A stretch of DNA of 64,000 bases, taken from contig JYJJ01000079.1 in the NCBI GenBank assembly GCA_003263775.1, positions 496,001 to 560,000 of the forward strand, read 5' to 3'. A program made the translations under genes and the position numbers. Positions 25,882-35,260 of the stretch are shown in pieces. How positions within the stretch are numbered: the stretch's first letter is position 1; every line of letters starts with the position of its first letter. The notes below the pieces were generated by a model. The model made no database searches. It saw nothing but the letters and a program-made list of their open reading frames with translations, and was not told the DNA's origin. The stretch comes from Vibrio maritimus. Lineage in GTDB: Bacteria; Pseudomonadota; Gammaproteobacteria; Enterobacterales; Vibrionaceae.

Positions 25882-27051
25882 TTAATTGGGAAGCAGTTTA
25901 AAGAGAATATTTTCGCACTCAACTTCCGTCATATAACGTGGCACAGGATAGGTACCATGTGCTTCTTTCAATGCTCGCTTAGATATTTCAGCAAAATCTT
26001 CGATTTTTAACTTACTGATAGTTTTAGGGATATTCAGAGTATCGTTCATCTGTTCGACCGCCTCAATAAACTCAACACCTGTGTTAAGGCCTATCATCTT
26101 CGCCATACTTTCAAACTTTTGCTCACAAGCAGACAAATTAAAGCGCAAGATGTGTGGTAATAGCACTGCATTAGCAAGACCATGAGGAACATGATATAGA
26201 GCCCCTAATTGGTGAGCGATAGCATGTACATAGCCAACAAATGCCCGAGTGAACGAACAGCCCGCTTGATAGGATGCAACGGCCATCCACTCACGAGCGA
26301 CCATATTCTCACCATCGGTATAGGCGAGTGGCAAGTTCTTAAAGATAGACTTAATCGCATCTTCGGCATATTTGTCCGTCAATGTCGTGCTGTAGCTACC
26401 TAAGTACGCCTCAATGGCATGCGTCAATGCATCCATACCTGTAGCAGCGGTAATAGGAGCAGGAAGTGCAGCCATCAGAGCAGGATCCAAAATAGCGTCC
26501 TTTGGAACCAAAGACGGATCAATAACAGCAAATTTTGCGTTGTTTTCTTTGTCCGAAATGACAGCAGCTAGGGTTGCTTCTGAACCCGTACCCGCCGTTG
26601 TAGGAATGGCGATAAGATGCGGCAGTTTCTTACGGATTTTAAGCTGACCAGCCATTTTACGTACATCGATGTTGCGCACAGCTTTAGCACCGATGATCTT
26701 GGCACAATCCATTGGCGAGCCACCACCCAATGCGATAATACAATCACAATGGTTGTCTTGATAAATCTTGAAGCCCCACTCAACAGACGCCACGCAAGGA
26801 TCTGGCTCTACACCATCAAAAACCGCACATTCCAAGCCACTTTCGTTCAACGAGGCAATAACTTTGTCGGCGATCCCCAACGAAACCAGCGTTTTATCAG
26901 TCACAATGAGAGGCTTTTTCATACCCTTCTTCGCTAGAATTTGACCTACTGATTCGACAGCTCCAAAGCCCTGATGGACATCTGGAAACGGTATATTAAT
27001 CAACTTATTGATCTGCTTGCTAATAGCGATAACAGCTTTGTATTGTAACAT
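25882..27051 (-). CDS. Iron-containing (group III) alcohol dehydrogenase
   Basis: A 389-residue enzyme of the Fe-ADH family that interconverts an alcohol and an aldehyde with NAD(P)H. The NAD-binding GGGSPMDCAKIIGAKA, IPTTAGTGSEAT, and the metal-binding helices GMDALTHAIEAYLG and GYVHAIAHQLGALYHVPHGL (metal His residues) are all present. The start follows AGGAAAGATTGCA. Within the operon it could reduce the aldehyde made by the aminotransferase or by the CoA-acylating dehydrogenase as an electron sink, or oxidise an incoming alcohol. The actual substrate cannot be read from sequence. Confidence 0.88.
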   Translation of the reverse strand: MLQYKAVIAISKQINKLINIPFPDVHQGFGAVESVGQILAKKGMKKPLIVTDKTLVSLGIADKVIASLNESGLECAVFDGVEPDPCVASVEWGFKIYQDNHCDCIIALGGGSPMDCAKIIGAKAVRNIDVRKMAGQLKIRKKLPHLIAIPTTAGTGSEATLAAVISDKENNAKFAVIDPSLVPKDAILDPALMAALPAPITAATGMDALTHAIEAYLGSYSTTLTDKYAEDAIKSIFKNLPLAYTDGENMVAREWMAVASYQAGCSFTRAFVGYVHAIAHQLGALYHVPHGLANAVLLPHILRFNLSACEQKFESMAKMIGLNTGVEFIEAVEQMNDTLNIPKTISKLKIEDFAEISKRALKEAHGTYPVPRYMTEVECENILFKLLPN

Positions 27052-27115
27052 TGCAATCTTTCCTAAATTAAAAGCGGGCCCATTAGGGCCCGTAATCTAA
27101 ACAAGTAGCCGTTAT

Positions 27116-28559
27116 TTAGGCCTTTTCGATTTGAAACATGTTGACTACTGCTTCTTCGAAATACTTAGCAAAGATTTCGCAATCGCCCTTCGTAGTTTGT
27201 GGTGATACCAGCCACATGTTTAGACCGAAAGGAATGATCATCACGCCACGGTTAAATAGGTATAGGAAGATGTAATCGATAAAGTGTCCTACGATACCGA
27301 TGCCTTTCACGCAATCTTCAATTTCTACTGGTGTTTCTTTACAGAAGTGTAGCCAAGTACGCGCACCAACTTGCTCTGTACTTAGTGGCACATCATATTT
27401 AGCAATCACTTCGTTCAGCTTCTTAGTAAGATAGCTGTTAGTCTCGATCATCCCACGGAAGTTTTCTTCAGTAACGTTATGCTCAAGGTTCAAGCGCAAC
27501 GCTCGTAGAGAAAGAGCATTACCAGTCATGGTCGTTTGTTGCCCCAAAAGACCAGCCATATGCCAAGGTCCCTTGCCAACTGTTTCTTGGAATAGGTTTG
27601 CAACATCTTCAGAGAAACCATACACGCCACATGGAACGCCACCAGCAATACACTTACCAGCTACCCAAATGTCCGGTTTTAGACCCCACTCACCTGTTGC
27701 ACCATGGTGAGCTGTTGTTTGCATATGAGTTTCATCAATCAGTAAGAGCGTGCCGTATTTAGTACATAGCTCGCGTAGACCATCATGGAAACCTGGCTTA
27801 GGTAGCGTCAGACCTGAGTTCGACAATGCAGGTTCAGTTAGTACAACCGCTACATCACCGTGCTTAAGCTGCTCTTCAACCGATGCCAAGTCGTTAAACG
27901 TCGCTACGCGAGTAAACTGTGATGGATCTTGACCTGGGTAGATCTCAGGAACGCGGTACTCAACCATGCCTTCTTCTGGCATCCAAGCGTTAGTTTCATC
28001 AACAGTGCCGTGATAAGCCATGTTGAATTGAAGTACCTTACCGCGGCCAGTTGCAAGCTTAGCCAGCTTAATAGCAAAACGGTTTGCATCAGATGCAGAT
28101 AGAGCGGTAAACCAGTACGGCATACCAAAGCGCTCGCGCAGCAATTCAGAAGCGATAACAGCATCTTCACTGGTTGCTAGTGTGTTGATACCGCTGTTTT
28201 GAAGCAGCTCAATGATACCTTCCGTCACTTTATTCTTTGGAGAGTGACCGTAGAAGTCCGGTGTATCACCAAGGTTAAAGTCGACATACTCGTTGCCATC
28301 TACATCGAATGCGCGGTTATCTTTGCTACGTTCAATGTAAAATGGATGCGGTACGTGCCATACACTTTGCCATGAGTTAGTCACGCCGTTTGGCATCGAC
28401 TTTGCCGCACGCTCGTGCATTTCTTTACTTTTCTTCATACGAGAAACGTAAAAGCGCTTCTTCTTGTTGATACAGATTCTCTAGGTTTTCTACGTCTACA
28501 TGTGTACCCGCAATTTCTGGCATCCAAAGTTCAGGGTTACGATAAAATTGATCAGACAT
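27116..28559 (-). CDS. Class III aminotransferase, GSAM-like (one frameshift or insertion in this sequence)
   Basis: A PLP-dependent omega/class III aminotransferase of about 480 residues. The core shows DVDGNEYVDFNLGDTPDFYG, the modified NSGTEAN region as SASDANRFAIKL, FNMAYHG, LLIDETHMQ with the PLP-binding Asp, and the PLP lysine in DIWVAGKCIAGGVPCG. An ORF from 28438 alone lacks a ribosome site. An ORF from 28559, with AAGGAAATTATC before its ATG, encodes MSDQFYRNPELWMPEIAGTH and onward, and stops after 44 codons, overlapping the core. Removing one A from the AAAA at 28429-28432 fuses both into one frame. This is the only apparent insertion in the window; a programmed +1 shift is a less likely reading. 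The substrate is probably an amine or omega-amino acid whose aldehyde feeds the adjacent CoA-acylating dehydrogenase. Confidence 0.8.
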
Positions 28560-28654
28560 GATAATTTCCTTACTACTAGATTTAAGTTTGTATTTAGAGA
28601 TAACTAGCTATCTCTTTAAATTCTTGAGATTGAGGCACATTGGTGCCTCAATAA

Positions 28655-30052
28655 TTAGATAATTCGGTTGCCACCTTGAGCCATCGCGAAACGACGAACT
28701 CGAGTGAAGTCTTTTGACGTCGTAATACCTTCGCCAGTTGGACCGGCAATAGTGAAGGATGTGGTCCCTGCTCCGCCGTAGCCTAAACCAGCCAAGGTTG
28801 GGCCATTTTGAGTGAACACTGTGGTACCAACACGCTTGGCAAACTTGGTCACATTGTTAATGTTGTTTGAGTAAATACAGGCCGAGTGTCGATTGCCATG
28901 CTCTGCTTCGACAGCCATCTCTAGGGCTGAATCAAAGTCTTTGCATCGCACGATTGGCAGTACTGGCATCATTTGCTCAAGTTGAACGAATGGGTTGTTA
29001 AACTCTGTTTCGAAGATCAGTAGCTCAACTTGTGACTCTGTCTCTACACCGATAGCCGCCAAGATTTTGCTGGCATCTTGTCCTACCCACTCTTTGCGTA
29101 GGTGATATTCGCGATCCATGCCGTAACTACAAGGTTTAGCTGTCTCTTGCGTCTCATCTGCAGTCAGTACGAGCTCTGTTACTTTTGCCGCTTGTTCTGA
29201 ATTGAGTAAGTAAGCGCCATTCGCTTGCATAGACTCAATCAAAGCATCTGCTTTAGATTCGGTGACAAACACCTCTTTTTCACCAATGCACAGCAAGTTG
29301 TTATCAAAAGAAGCGCCAGCCACGATGAATGGACCTGCTACTTCTACATCTGCGCTGTCATCAACAATTACAGGAGGGTTACCAGCACCAGCACCAATTG
29401 CCTTTTTGCCAGAGCGCAATAGAGCGTTAACCAGTCCAGGGCCGCCCGTACCAACAAGCATTTTCACTTCTGGTGCTTTTGCAATTTCTTGCAATGTTTC
29501 TAACGTCGGTTCTTGAACCATAGTGATAAGGTCTGCAGGACCATTCGCCGCAATAATCGCTTTGTTCAGCTCATCGATGATGAAGGCCGAGGTGTTTTTT
29601 GCAGAAGGGTGTACGTTGAATACCACTGCATTTCCGCCAGAAAGCATAGAAATTGCGTTATTCACGATTGTTGGTACTTCGTTGGTCACTGGCGTAACCG
29701 CGCCAATAAGTCCCACGGGCGCACGTTCTTCAATAGTCAGCCCCGCATCGCTTGATATTGCTTCAGTTCGCAGTGAGCCTGGACCTGGTGTTGCCATCGC
29801 TGCGAGTTGGTTTTTTGCCACTTTATGAGGAATACGACCCAGTTTTGTTTCCTCTACAGCCATCTGACCTAATACTTCAGATAGCTCTAGAACCTTGTTG
29901 CGGATTGCCGTAATTAGGCGTGTTCGATCTTCAATGCCAAAGGCCTGCTGGTAGTGAATTTGTGCAGCTGCACCACACTTCACCGCTTCTTCTACAGTGC
30001 TATATACACCTAATTGATGGCTCACTTGACCTTTTGAATTATCAGTTGTCAT
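28655..30052 (-). CDS. CoA-acylating aldehyde dehydrogenase, EutE/PduP-like
   Basis: A 465-residue NAD-dependent enzyme that oxidises an aldehyde with CoA to acyl-CoA, or the reverse. Like EutE it has APVGLIGAVTPVTNEVPTIV, NAVVFNVHPSAKN, the catalytic cysteine in ASFDNNLLCIGEKEVFV, MMPVLPIVRC, and FTQNGPTLAGLGYGGAG followed by GEGITTSKDFTRVRRF. Unlike EutE and PduP it has only a short N-terminus, with no amphipathic encapsulation peptide, and no microcompartment shell genes are nearby; it should act free in the cytosol. It sits between buk and the class III aminotransferase. Related enzymes act on acetaldehyde, propionaldehyde or sulfoacetaldehyde; the substrate here is unknown. Confidence 0.87.
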   Translation of the reverse strand: MTTDNSKGQVSHQLGVYSTVEEAVKCGAAAQIHYQQAFGIEDRTRLITAIRNKVLELSEVLGQMAVEETKLGRIPHKVAKNQLAAMATPGPGSLRTEAISSDAGLTIEERAPVGLIGAVTPVTNEVPTIVNNAISMLSGGNAVVFNVHPSAKNTSAFIIDELNKAIIAANGPADLITMVQEPTLETLQEIAKAPEVKMLVGTGGPGLVNALLRSGKKAIGAGAGNPPVIVDDSADVEVAGPFIVAGASFDNNLLCIGEKEVFVTESKADALIESMQANGAYLLNSEQAAKVTELVLTADETQETAKPCSYGMDREYHLRKEWVGQDASKILAAIGVETESQVELLIFETEFNNPFVQLEQMMPVLPIVRCKDFDSALEMAVEAEHGNRHSACIYSNNINNVTKFAKRVGTTVFTQNGPTLAGLGYGGAGTTSFTIAGPTGEGITTSKDFTRVRRFAMAQGGNRII

Positions 30053-30081
30053 TGTTCAGTTCCCGTATTGTTTCGATTGGA

Positions 30082-31161
30082 CTAAGCTGTCGTTTTTATA
30101 TTTTCGCTGTAATGCTTCGGAGTAAGGTTTTGTCTGCAAACGCGGTAAACACCCGCAGCCAATGCTTCCAATTCCATCTCACCTGGATACACCGCAATGT
30201 CAGCTAAATAGCCAACACGCTTTGATAGCTCGGAGACCACATACTTGCTATAAGCAATGCCTCCAGTCAGAATCACGCCATCAATTCTGCCGTTGACCAC
30301 AGGTGCCATTGCGCCAATTTCTTTTGCTACTTGATAAACCAATACATCAACGATCTTGCGGGCTTTTTCATCTCCGCGCTCTGCTGCTTGCTCTACTTCA
30401 AGCATGTCCGCAGTGCCAAGGTAGCTATACACGCCACCCTCACCCTGAAGTTTCTTCTTCATTTCACCGTGGCTGTACTTGCCTGAGTAGCAAAGATCGA
30501 CTAGGTCGCGAGAAGGCAGACGTCCGCTGCGTTCTGGGGTCATAGGGCCTTCTGCGATGGCATCCGTGACGTCAACCGCGCGACCTTGCTGGTGCATACT
30601 GATTGTGATACCGCCACCCATGTGACAAACAATCACATTCAACTCTTTGTAATCACGCTGATTTTCTTGAGCAAAAACCTGTGCCACCGCCTTTGCGTTT
30701 AGTGCATGGAATCGGCCTTGACGTTTGATGCCGTTCAGGCCACTGTATGAAGCAAGATCACTGAGTTCGTAGGTAACTGGAGAGTCTGTGAAGTACGCTT
30801 CGATGCCATACTCTTTTGCCAATTCATACCCAATAATCGACGCCAGACTCGAAGGGTGTTGTATCTTACTTTCAGCTTGGTCTTTACATACCGCTTCATC
30901 GACAAGATACGTACCACCTGGAATAGGTTTCGACGCCCCGCCTCGACAACCAATCGCCTCGATTTGAGACATATCGACACCATTTTCTGCGAGGGCATCA
31001 ACAATCAATTGCTTGCGAAAGTCGTACTGAGCGGTGACGTTCTCAAATTGCGCCAACTCCTCACTAGAATGGCGAATAACGTGCTCAAACTGCTTATCTA
31101 AATCGTGGAATAAGCCAATTTTTGTCGATGTTGAACCTGGGTTAATAACAAGAATTTTCAT
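30082..31161 (-). CDS. buk: Butyrate kinase-type acyl kinase
   Basis: A 359-residue ASKHA-superfamily kinase that converts an acyl phosphate and ADP to a carboxylate and ATP, or the reverse. The signature is clear: MKILVINPGSTSTKIGLF at the N-terminus, FTDSPVTYELSDLA, KRQGRFHALNAKAVA, CHMGGGITISMHQQGR, and the C-terminal DGVILTGGIAYS. This matches butyrate or branched-chain fatty acid kinases rather than acetate kinase AckA. The start follows GGAGAATGCGTA. It lies 31 bases after ptb and 29 bases before the aldehyde dehydrogenase gene, so the three are surely co-transcribed. Confidence 0.9.
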   Translation of the reverse strand: MKILVINPGSTSTKIGLFHDLDKQFEHVIRHSSEELAQFENVTAQYDFRKQLIVDALAENGVDMSQIEAIGCRGGASKPIPGGTYLVDEAVCKDQAESKIQHPSSLASIIGYELAKEYGIEAYFTDSPVTYELSDLASYSGLNGIKRQGRFHALNAKAVAQVFAQENQRDYKELNVIVCHMGGGITISMHQQGRAVDVTDAIAEGPMTPERSGRLPSRDLVDLCYSGKYSHGEMKKKLQGEGGVYSYLGTADMLEVEQAAERGDEKARKIVDVLVYQVAKEIGAMAPVVNGRIDGVILTGGIAYSKYVVSELSKRVGYLADIAVYPGEMELEALAAGVYRVCRQNLTPKHYSENIKTTA

Positions 31162-31192
31162 TACGCATTCTCCAATTCTGCTTTGTCAAAGC

Positions 31193-32107
31193 TCACTTTG
31201 CTTGTGCGTCAACATTGCACATACACGCCATAGCGATAGAGAGCAGCTTCTCTTGCTCACTGTCGGCACGAGAAACCACAACAACCGGAACTTTTGCGCC
31301 AAGAACGACACCGGCGTAGATGTAGTCGCCCATGTACTTCAAGGCCTTACCAAATACGTTGCCGACTTCGATGGAAGGGGCGACGAAAATATCTGCATTG
31401 CCAGCAACAGGATCGGTACAGCCTTTCATTTCCGCAGCTTGCTTTGATAACGCTAAATCAAGTTGCATTGGACCGCTTACGGTGCAACCTTTAATTTGAC
31501 CAATTTGGTTTAAACGTTGTAGTTCAGTGGCGTCGAGAGTGGCTGGCATTTTGTCGTACGGCTTTTCTTTTGCGCACAGCATCGCTACATTCGGATGGAT
31601 ATTTCCCAATGCGTGAGCCATCGTAACGGCGTTGTTAATGATTTTTTCTTTTTGCTCCAAAGAAGGAGAAATATTCATTCCGGCATCTGTTAGTAGATAA
31701 TATTTCTCACTACCTTCAGACATGAGTAATGCTGTATGGCTAAGTAAGCTATCGGTACGTAGTCCAAATTCTTTTTTCAGTAGTTGTATTAGCAGCGTCG
31801 ATGTTTCAATCAGACCCTTCATTAAAATATGGCCTTTGCGTCAGCAATAATTCTTACTGACATTTCTGCGATCGCATCATCACCCTCGCAATAACGACTT
31901 CAAAGTTAGCTAACGAAGCACCAGCCAATTCTACAGCTTGAGTGACTTTGTGAAGCTCTCCCACTAAAGTGATTTCAACACCAAGCTCTACACGTGCAAG
32001 CTCGACAGCTAAAATCGTCGCCTTATCATGGCAGCAGCGACAACGATACGTTTCGCTTGATGTTGCTGTTCTCGCACCTGATTCAGAAAACGGTTAACAT
32101 TATTCAT
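31193..32107 (-). CDS. ptb: Phosphate butyryltransferase-type phosphotransacylase (three frameshifts in this sequence)
   Basis: About 305 residues after repair. It converts acyl-CoA and phosphate to acyl phosphate. The C-terminal part is intact from 31822: HTALLMSEGSEKYYLLTDAG, GCTVSGPMQLDLALS, DPVAGNADIFVAPSIEVGNV and KVPVVVVSRAD, all typical of Ptb/Pta C-domain enzymes. The N-terminal part starts at 32107 (after AGGAAGAAATAA) with MNNVNRFLNQVREQQ and KRIVVAAA. Three single-base losses, near 32030, 31886 and 31831, interrupt it; repair gives HDKATILAVELARVELGVE and EGDDAIAEMSVRIIADAKAH. It is the first gene of the six-gene leftward operon. Confidence 0.87.
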
Positions 32108-32532
32108 TTATTTCTTCCTATCAATCCTACAGATACCAGTGCATATTCATGCTTAGGTAGCTTTGTTGAACGCAGGAAAGTGTATAGCTAAGAACGAATA
32201 AGGTATGAATTGAACATATTCGATAAAACTTATAACCCAACTCGATCTAGTAGAGGTTAAAAGTAAACTTTGAGACAAGTGAAAGTTAAGTATTCATTGT
32301 CTCGAATCACCATAAGATTTTTAATTCATTGTAATCATTGAAACTCCCATAATAAGTTGAGAGCAAAAGCGCAATTGAACAGTGTAGGTCCGACACAACC
32401 TTGCGCAAGACAACATGCATTAAATTACTTATATCAGGAGCAAATCTGATTAAATTCGTAGAGATTGGTCGAAGCAATAGAACAAAAAAAGCCCTGCTAA
32501 AAAGCAGGGCTATCGGCAAAAATAATGGTTCT
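32108..32532. other. Intergenic region upstream of the ptb operon
   Basis: About 425 AT-rich bases without a credible gene. It must hold the ptb operon promoter. An inverted repeat GAGACAA (32272-32278) and TTGTCTC (32298-32304), 19 bases apart, is a possible operator. The right end is the terminator of the outer-membrane barrel gene. Confidence 0.4.
32484..32511 (-). terminator. Rho-independent terminator after outer-membrane barrel gene
   Basis: Read leftward, AGCCCTGCT and AGCAGGGCT pair around TTTT and are followed by TTTTTTTG. It lies 22 bases past the stop codon. Confidence 0.88.
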
Positions 32533-33198
32533 CTAATTAAATGTATACTTTGCACCCACGCGGATATTTATCTCGCGCGCGTTCCTGTCCGCCCATGAGA
32601 GGCCAACTGTAGGATGAAGATCACCGAACATAGGAACACCCAATAGGGAGAACCCTGCGTCAAATGTGTTCTCGATACCAATGGAGGTCTTCGATGAGTC
32701 TAACGCCTCATATTGCACCGTTAAATCCATCATCCAACGTGGTGCAACCATCGCTGAAATTCCGGTTTTTATATATCCTGCCGACTCTGATTTGCCATAA
32801 ATCGCATCATCCTTGTTCGTTGATGCATCATAATTGATGACACCTGCGGTAATAGGAATAGAGATACTCCCATTACTAAAAGGGATAAAGCCTGCCCCTA
32901 ACTTCCAAGTACCTATCCCTTTAGTTGCTTTAGTAACGAAGTCTGCATCCGCCTCGATCAAAAATCGTTGCTGAACATTGATGTTAAAGCCAGCATACAT
33001 CCCCATCATATGCTCTGTCTCATCATGAGTATAATCATTATTCAAATAAGCGTTTAAAGCATTCTGAGTAAATTGACGCTGTTGTATACCAACGCCAATA
33101 TTGGTTGGATTTAGGGCTAATTGTGCACACGCAGCAGAGTGATATGCAAGAGCGGTCGCAAAACATAATGCGGCCTTAATTAATTGTTTTTTCACCAT
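32533..33198 (-). CDS. Outer-membrane beta-barrel protein, unknown function
   Basis: A 221-residue protein with a signal peptide (MVKKQLIKAALCFATALAYH, cleavage likely after AACA). Its alternating amphipathic strands end in REINIRVGAKYTFN, close to the C-terminal outer-membrane targeting pattern. The repeating strand/turn layout (NVQQRFLIEADADFV, TWKLGAGFIPF, SIPITAGVINYD, MMDLTVQYEAL) suggests an 8- to 10-strand barrel. I do not recognise a named family. It lies between the ptb operon and a pair of LysR genes, all leftward, and has its own terminator, so it is probably a single-gene unit. Confidence 0.7.
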   Translation of the reverse strand: MVKKQLIKAALCFATALAYHSAACAQLALNPTNIGVGIQQRQFTQNALNAYLNNDYTHDETEHMMGMYAGFNINVQQRFLIEADADFVTKATKGIGTWKLGAGFIPFSNGSISIPITAGVINYDASTNKDDAIYGKSESAGYIKTGISAMVAPRWMMDLTVQYEALDSSKTSIGIENTFDAGFSLLGVPMFGDLHPTVGLSWADRNAREINIRVGAKYTFN

Positions 33199-33492
33199 TT
33201 ACTTCCCTAACAATGGCTAATGGACACTTTTAGTACATACCCAGTAATGGGCTTAGCACGTACTGTTTTTCTGAATGCACTGTAGATAGCGCGACGGAAA
33301 GAGAGTTTAAAAGGGTAAAGAGTAAAACTACAAACTGAACATTTACGGCAAAACTCATTAGTTTTCTTGAAGTTGCTTCCATTCTAATACAGCAGCGTGT
33401 GTTAGATAACAAAACGTGAAAAATATCCCTTATTTAAACCCCATAAAAGGACTGTAGATTGTTATAAGCATTATGAATTATTATGTAATTTA

Positions 33493-34398
33493 TCAAGAAA
33501 GTGAGATTCCAGAAATGGCTAACCCTGGTTTAGGGCTTGAAAACTTATTAATCAACCAGGCAGCGTTCTTATCAATAGGACGGTGTTTTTGCCATACCAT
33601 TTGAAGTGGCCACCAAAGCGAGCTCTCTCCCCTTGCTTTCAATTGCACCAGTTGACCCGACTTTAAATAAGGTTCAACGCAATAGTAAGGAAGCTCCGCC
33701 CAACCAATGCCCTTTTGAAGCAGAGCTAACGTCATTTCTATACTGTTCATTAGCCAATAATTTTCAGAAAACTTAGATATTTGATCAATACCAAAACCCA
33801 AATAGCTTTGCGGCAATAATTGTAAGTGAGAGCCTATATCATCTGTATTGAAAGTAGATTGGATATCCGCTAACGGATGGTTCGGTGATACAACCGTCAC
33901 GATCTCCGCATAGCCAATTAAACGTGAAGATACCCTCGTGTAAACACTTCCATGGAAAAACACAACACCAAAATCCACATTACCATTTTCAATACCCTGC
34001 AACGTTTTTGTAGTAGGTAAGTATTGAATATCCAAACTCAAATCCGAATTTAGCCTATTTAACTGCCACAACGCTTCGTTAAATGGCGTTATTGGCAAAA
34101 CATCAAGCATTGCTATGTTGAGCTTTTTGTTCTCAGCAACACCACTTTCCGTTATTTTTTTATCAATTTCTGATAACTGCGTTAGTGTATCATTGGCATG
34201 ACGGGCGATGATCTCCCCATCAATCGTAAGCTGTGCTTTGTATCCTTCACGATTAATAAGTTCCAGGCCTAGGTCTGCCTCTAACATGCTTAACCAAACA
34301 CCGACTTGTGAGGGACTTTTTCCCATTGATTTAGCGACACTAGTAATTGACCCCTCCTTTTGGATCGCTACCAGTGCTCTTAAAGCATCAACTTGCAC
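33493..34398 (-). CDS. LysR-family transcriptional regulator
   Basis: A 301-residue LysR protein. The N-terminal helix-turn-helix reads ALRALVAIQKEGSITSVAKS followed by MGKSPSQVGVWLSMLEADLG, and an effector-binding domain starts near residue 92 (KKLNIAMLDVLPITPFNEAL). It overlaps the end of the upstream LysR gene by 11 bases, so the two are translated together. Such overlapping LysR pairs are unusual. Its target may be the barrel gene or the ptb operon to its left, but nothing in sequence proves that. Confidence 0.85.
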   Translation of the reverse strand: MQVDALRALVAIQKEGSITSVAKSMGKSPSQVGVWLSMLEADLGLELINREGYKAQLTIDGEIIARHANDTLTQLSEIDKKITESGVAENKKLNIAMLDVLPITPFNEALWQLNRLNSDLSLDIQYLPTTKTLQGIENGNVDFGVVFFHGSVYTRVSSRLIGYAEIVTVVSPNHPLADIQSTFNTDDIGSHLQLLPQSYLGFGIDQISKFSENYWLMNSIEMTLALLQKGIGWAELPYYCVEPYLKSGQLVQLKARGESSLWWPLQMVWQKHRPIDKNAAWLINKFSSPKPGLAISGISLS

Positions 34399-35200
34399 TC
34401 TTAACCTCCGTATTGAGTTCTCTGTTCATCTTTGCCACCAACCAAGCTGTTGCGGTACCAACATCTACAGGTGAACCCAATAGAAACTGTTGATAAAATT
34501 GCTGTTTATTTTCGAGAAGCTGATAATCGCTGCCCTGCTTGTAAGGGGCTAGTAAATGCTCTGGCACCCAACTCCAGCCCATATCATTCAATATGAGCTG
34601 TAATACAACTTGGGGATGACTAGCGCTCAAGCTTGCATGATCATACGGAGTAATAGGAGCCCAAGGCGTACCAATAAAGCTCTCCTGTCTATGCGAATAA
34701 CTACTAGTTATTGGAATAAATCTACACGTCGACAAACGATGCCATTCCCAATCCGCAAAGTTTGGATTCGCCTTAAGCTCATCCGAGGAAACGATAATGA
34801 TGTCCGCATTAAGTGCTCGCCGCTGGGCCAAGATTTGTGTATGGGGAAAGCGCAAATGAAATTGCTCTAGCACCTCACATAGTGAATCTCTAGGAAAACA
34901 CTCATCAATATAGATTTTGATCTCTGTTTCGATTTTGGCGTGTAGACTTTTTGCTATTTTAGTTAGGTGCCTCAAAGCATCAGATCGACGCTGACAGAGG
35001 GTATAAATCGTACGTCCAGCCGAATTTAGTGTCACTTTCTTACCGCTACGATCAAAAACTTGAAAACCCAATTCAGTTTCTAGCCGCGACATTAACAACG
35101 AAACTGAAGCTTGAGTTCGCCTTAATGACCTTGCAGCGGCGCTAAATGAGCCATGTTCAACAACAGTTTCAAATACCCGTAGCTGCTCTACGCTGTACAT
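34388..35200 (-). CDS. LysR-family transcriptional regulator
   Basis: A 270-residue LysR protein, a little shorter than usual (about 300). The DNA-binding part is VEQLRVFETVVEHGSFSAAA followed by RSLRRTQASVSLLMSRLETE. The effector domain begins near residue 90 (TEIKIYIDECFPRDSLCEVL) and appears slightly shortened at its C-terminus, ending NRELNTEVKSAS inside the next gene. It is the first of an overlapping LysR pair. Ligand and targets are unknown. Confidence 0.85.
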   Translation of the reverse strand: MYSVEQLRVFETVVEHGSFSAAARSLRRTQASVSLLMSRLETELGFQVFDRSGKKVTLNSAGRTIYTLCQRRSDALRHLTKIAKSLHAKIETEIKIYIDECFPRDSLCEVLEQFHLRFPHTQILAQRRALNADIIIVSSDELKANPNFADWEWHRLSTCRFIPITSSYSHRQESFIGTPWAPITPYDHASLSASHPQVVLQLILNDMGWSWVPEHLLAPYKQGSDYQLLENKQQFYQQFLLGSPVDVGTATAWLVAKMNRELNTEVKSAS

Positions 35201-35260
35201 CCTGCACCTCTTTTATATCAAATTTTCATACCATTAATTAATTTGTTTACTTAAGCAGGC

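Noticed and set aside
28655..30052. Ethanolamine/propanediol microcompartment locus
   Set aside because: The aldehyde dehydrogenase is EutE/PduP-like, but there are no shell proteins, no ammonia-lyase or diol dehydratase, and no encapsulation peptide.
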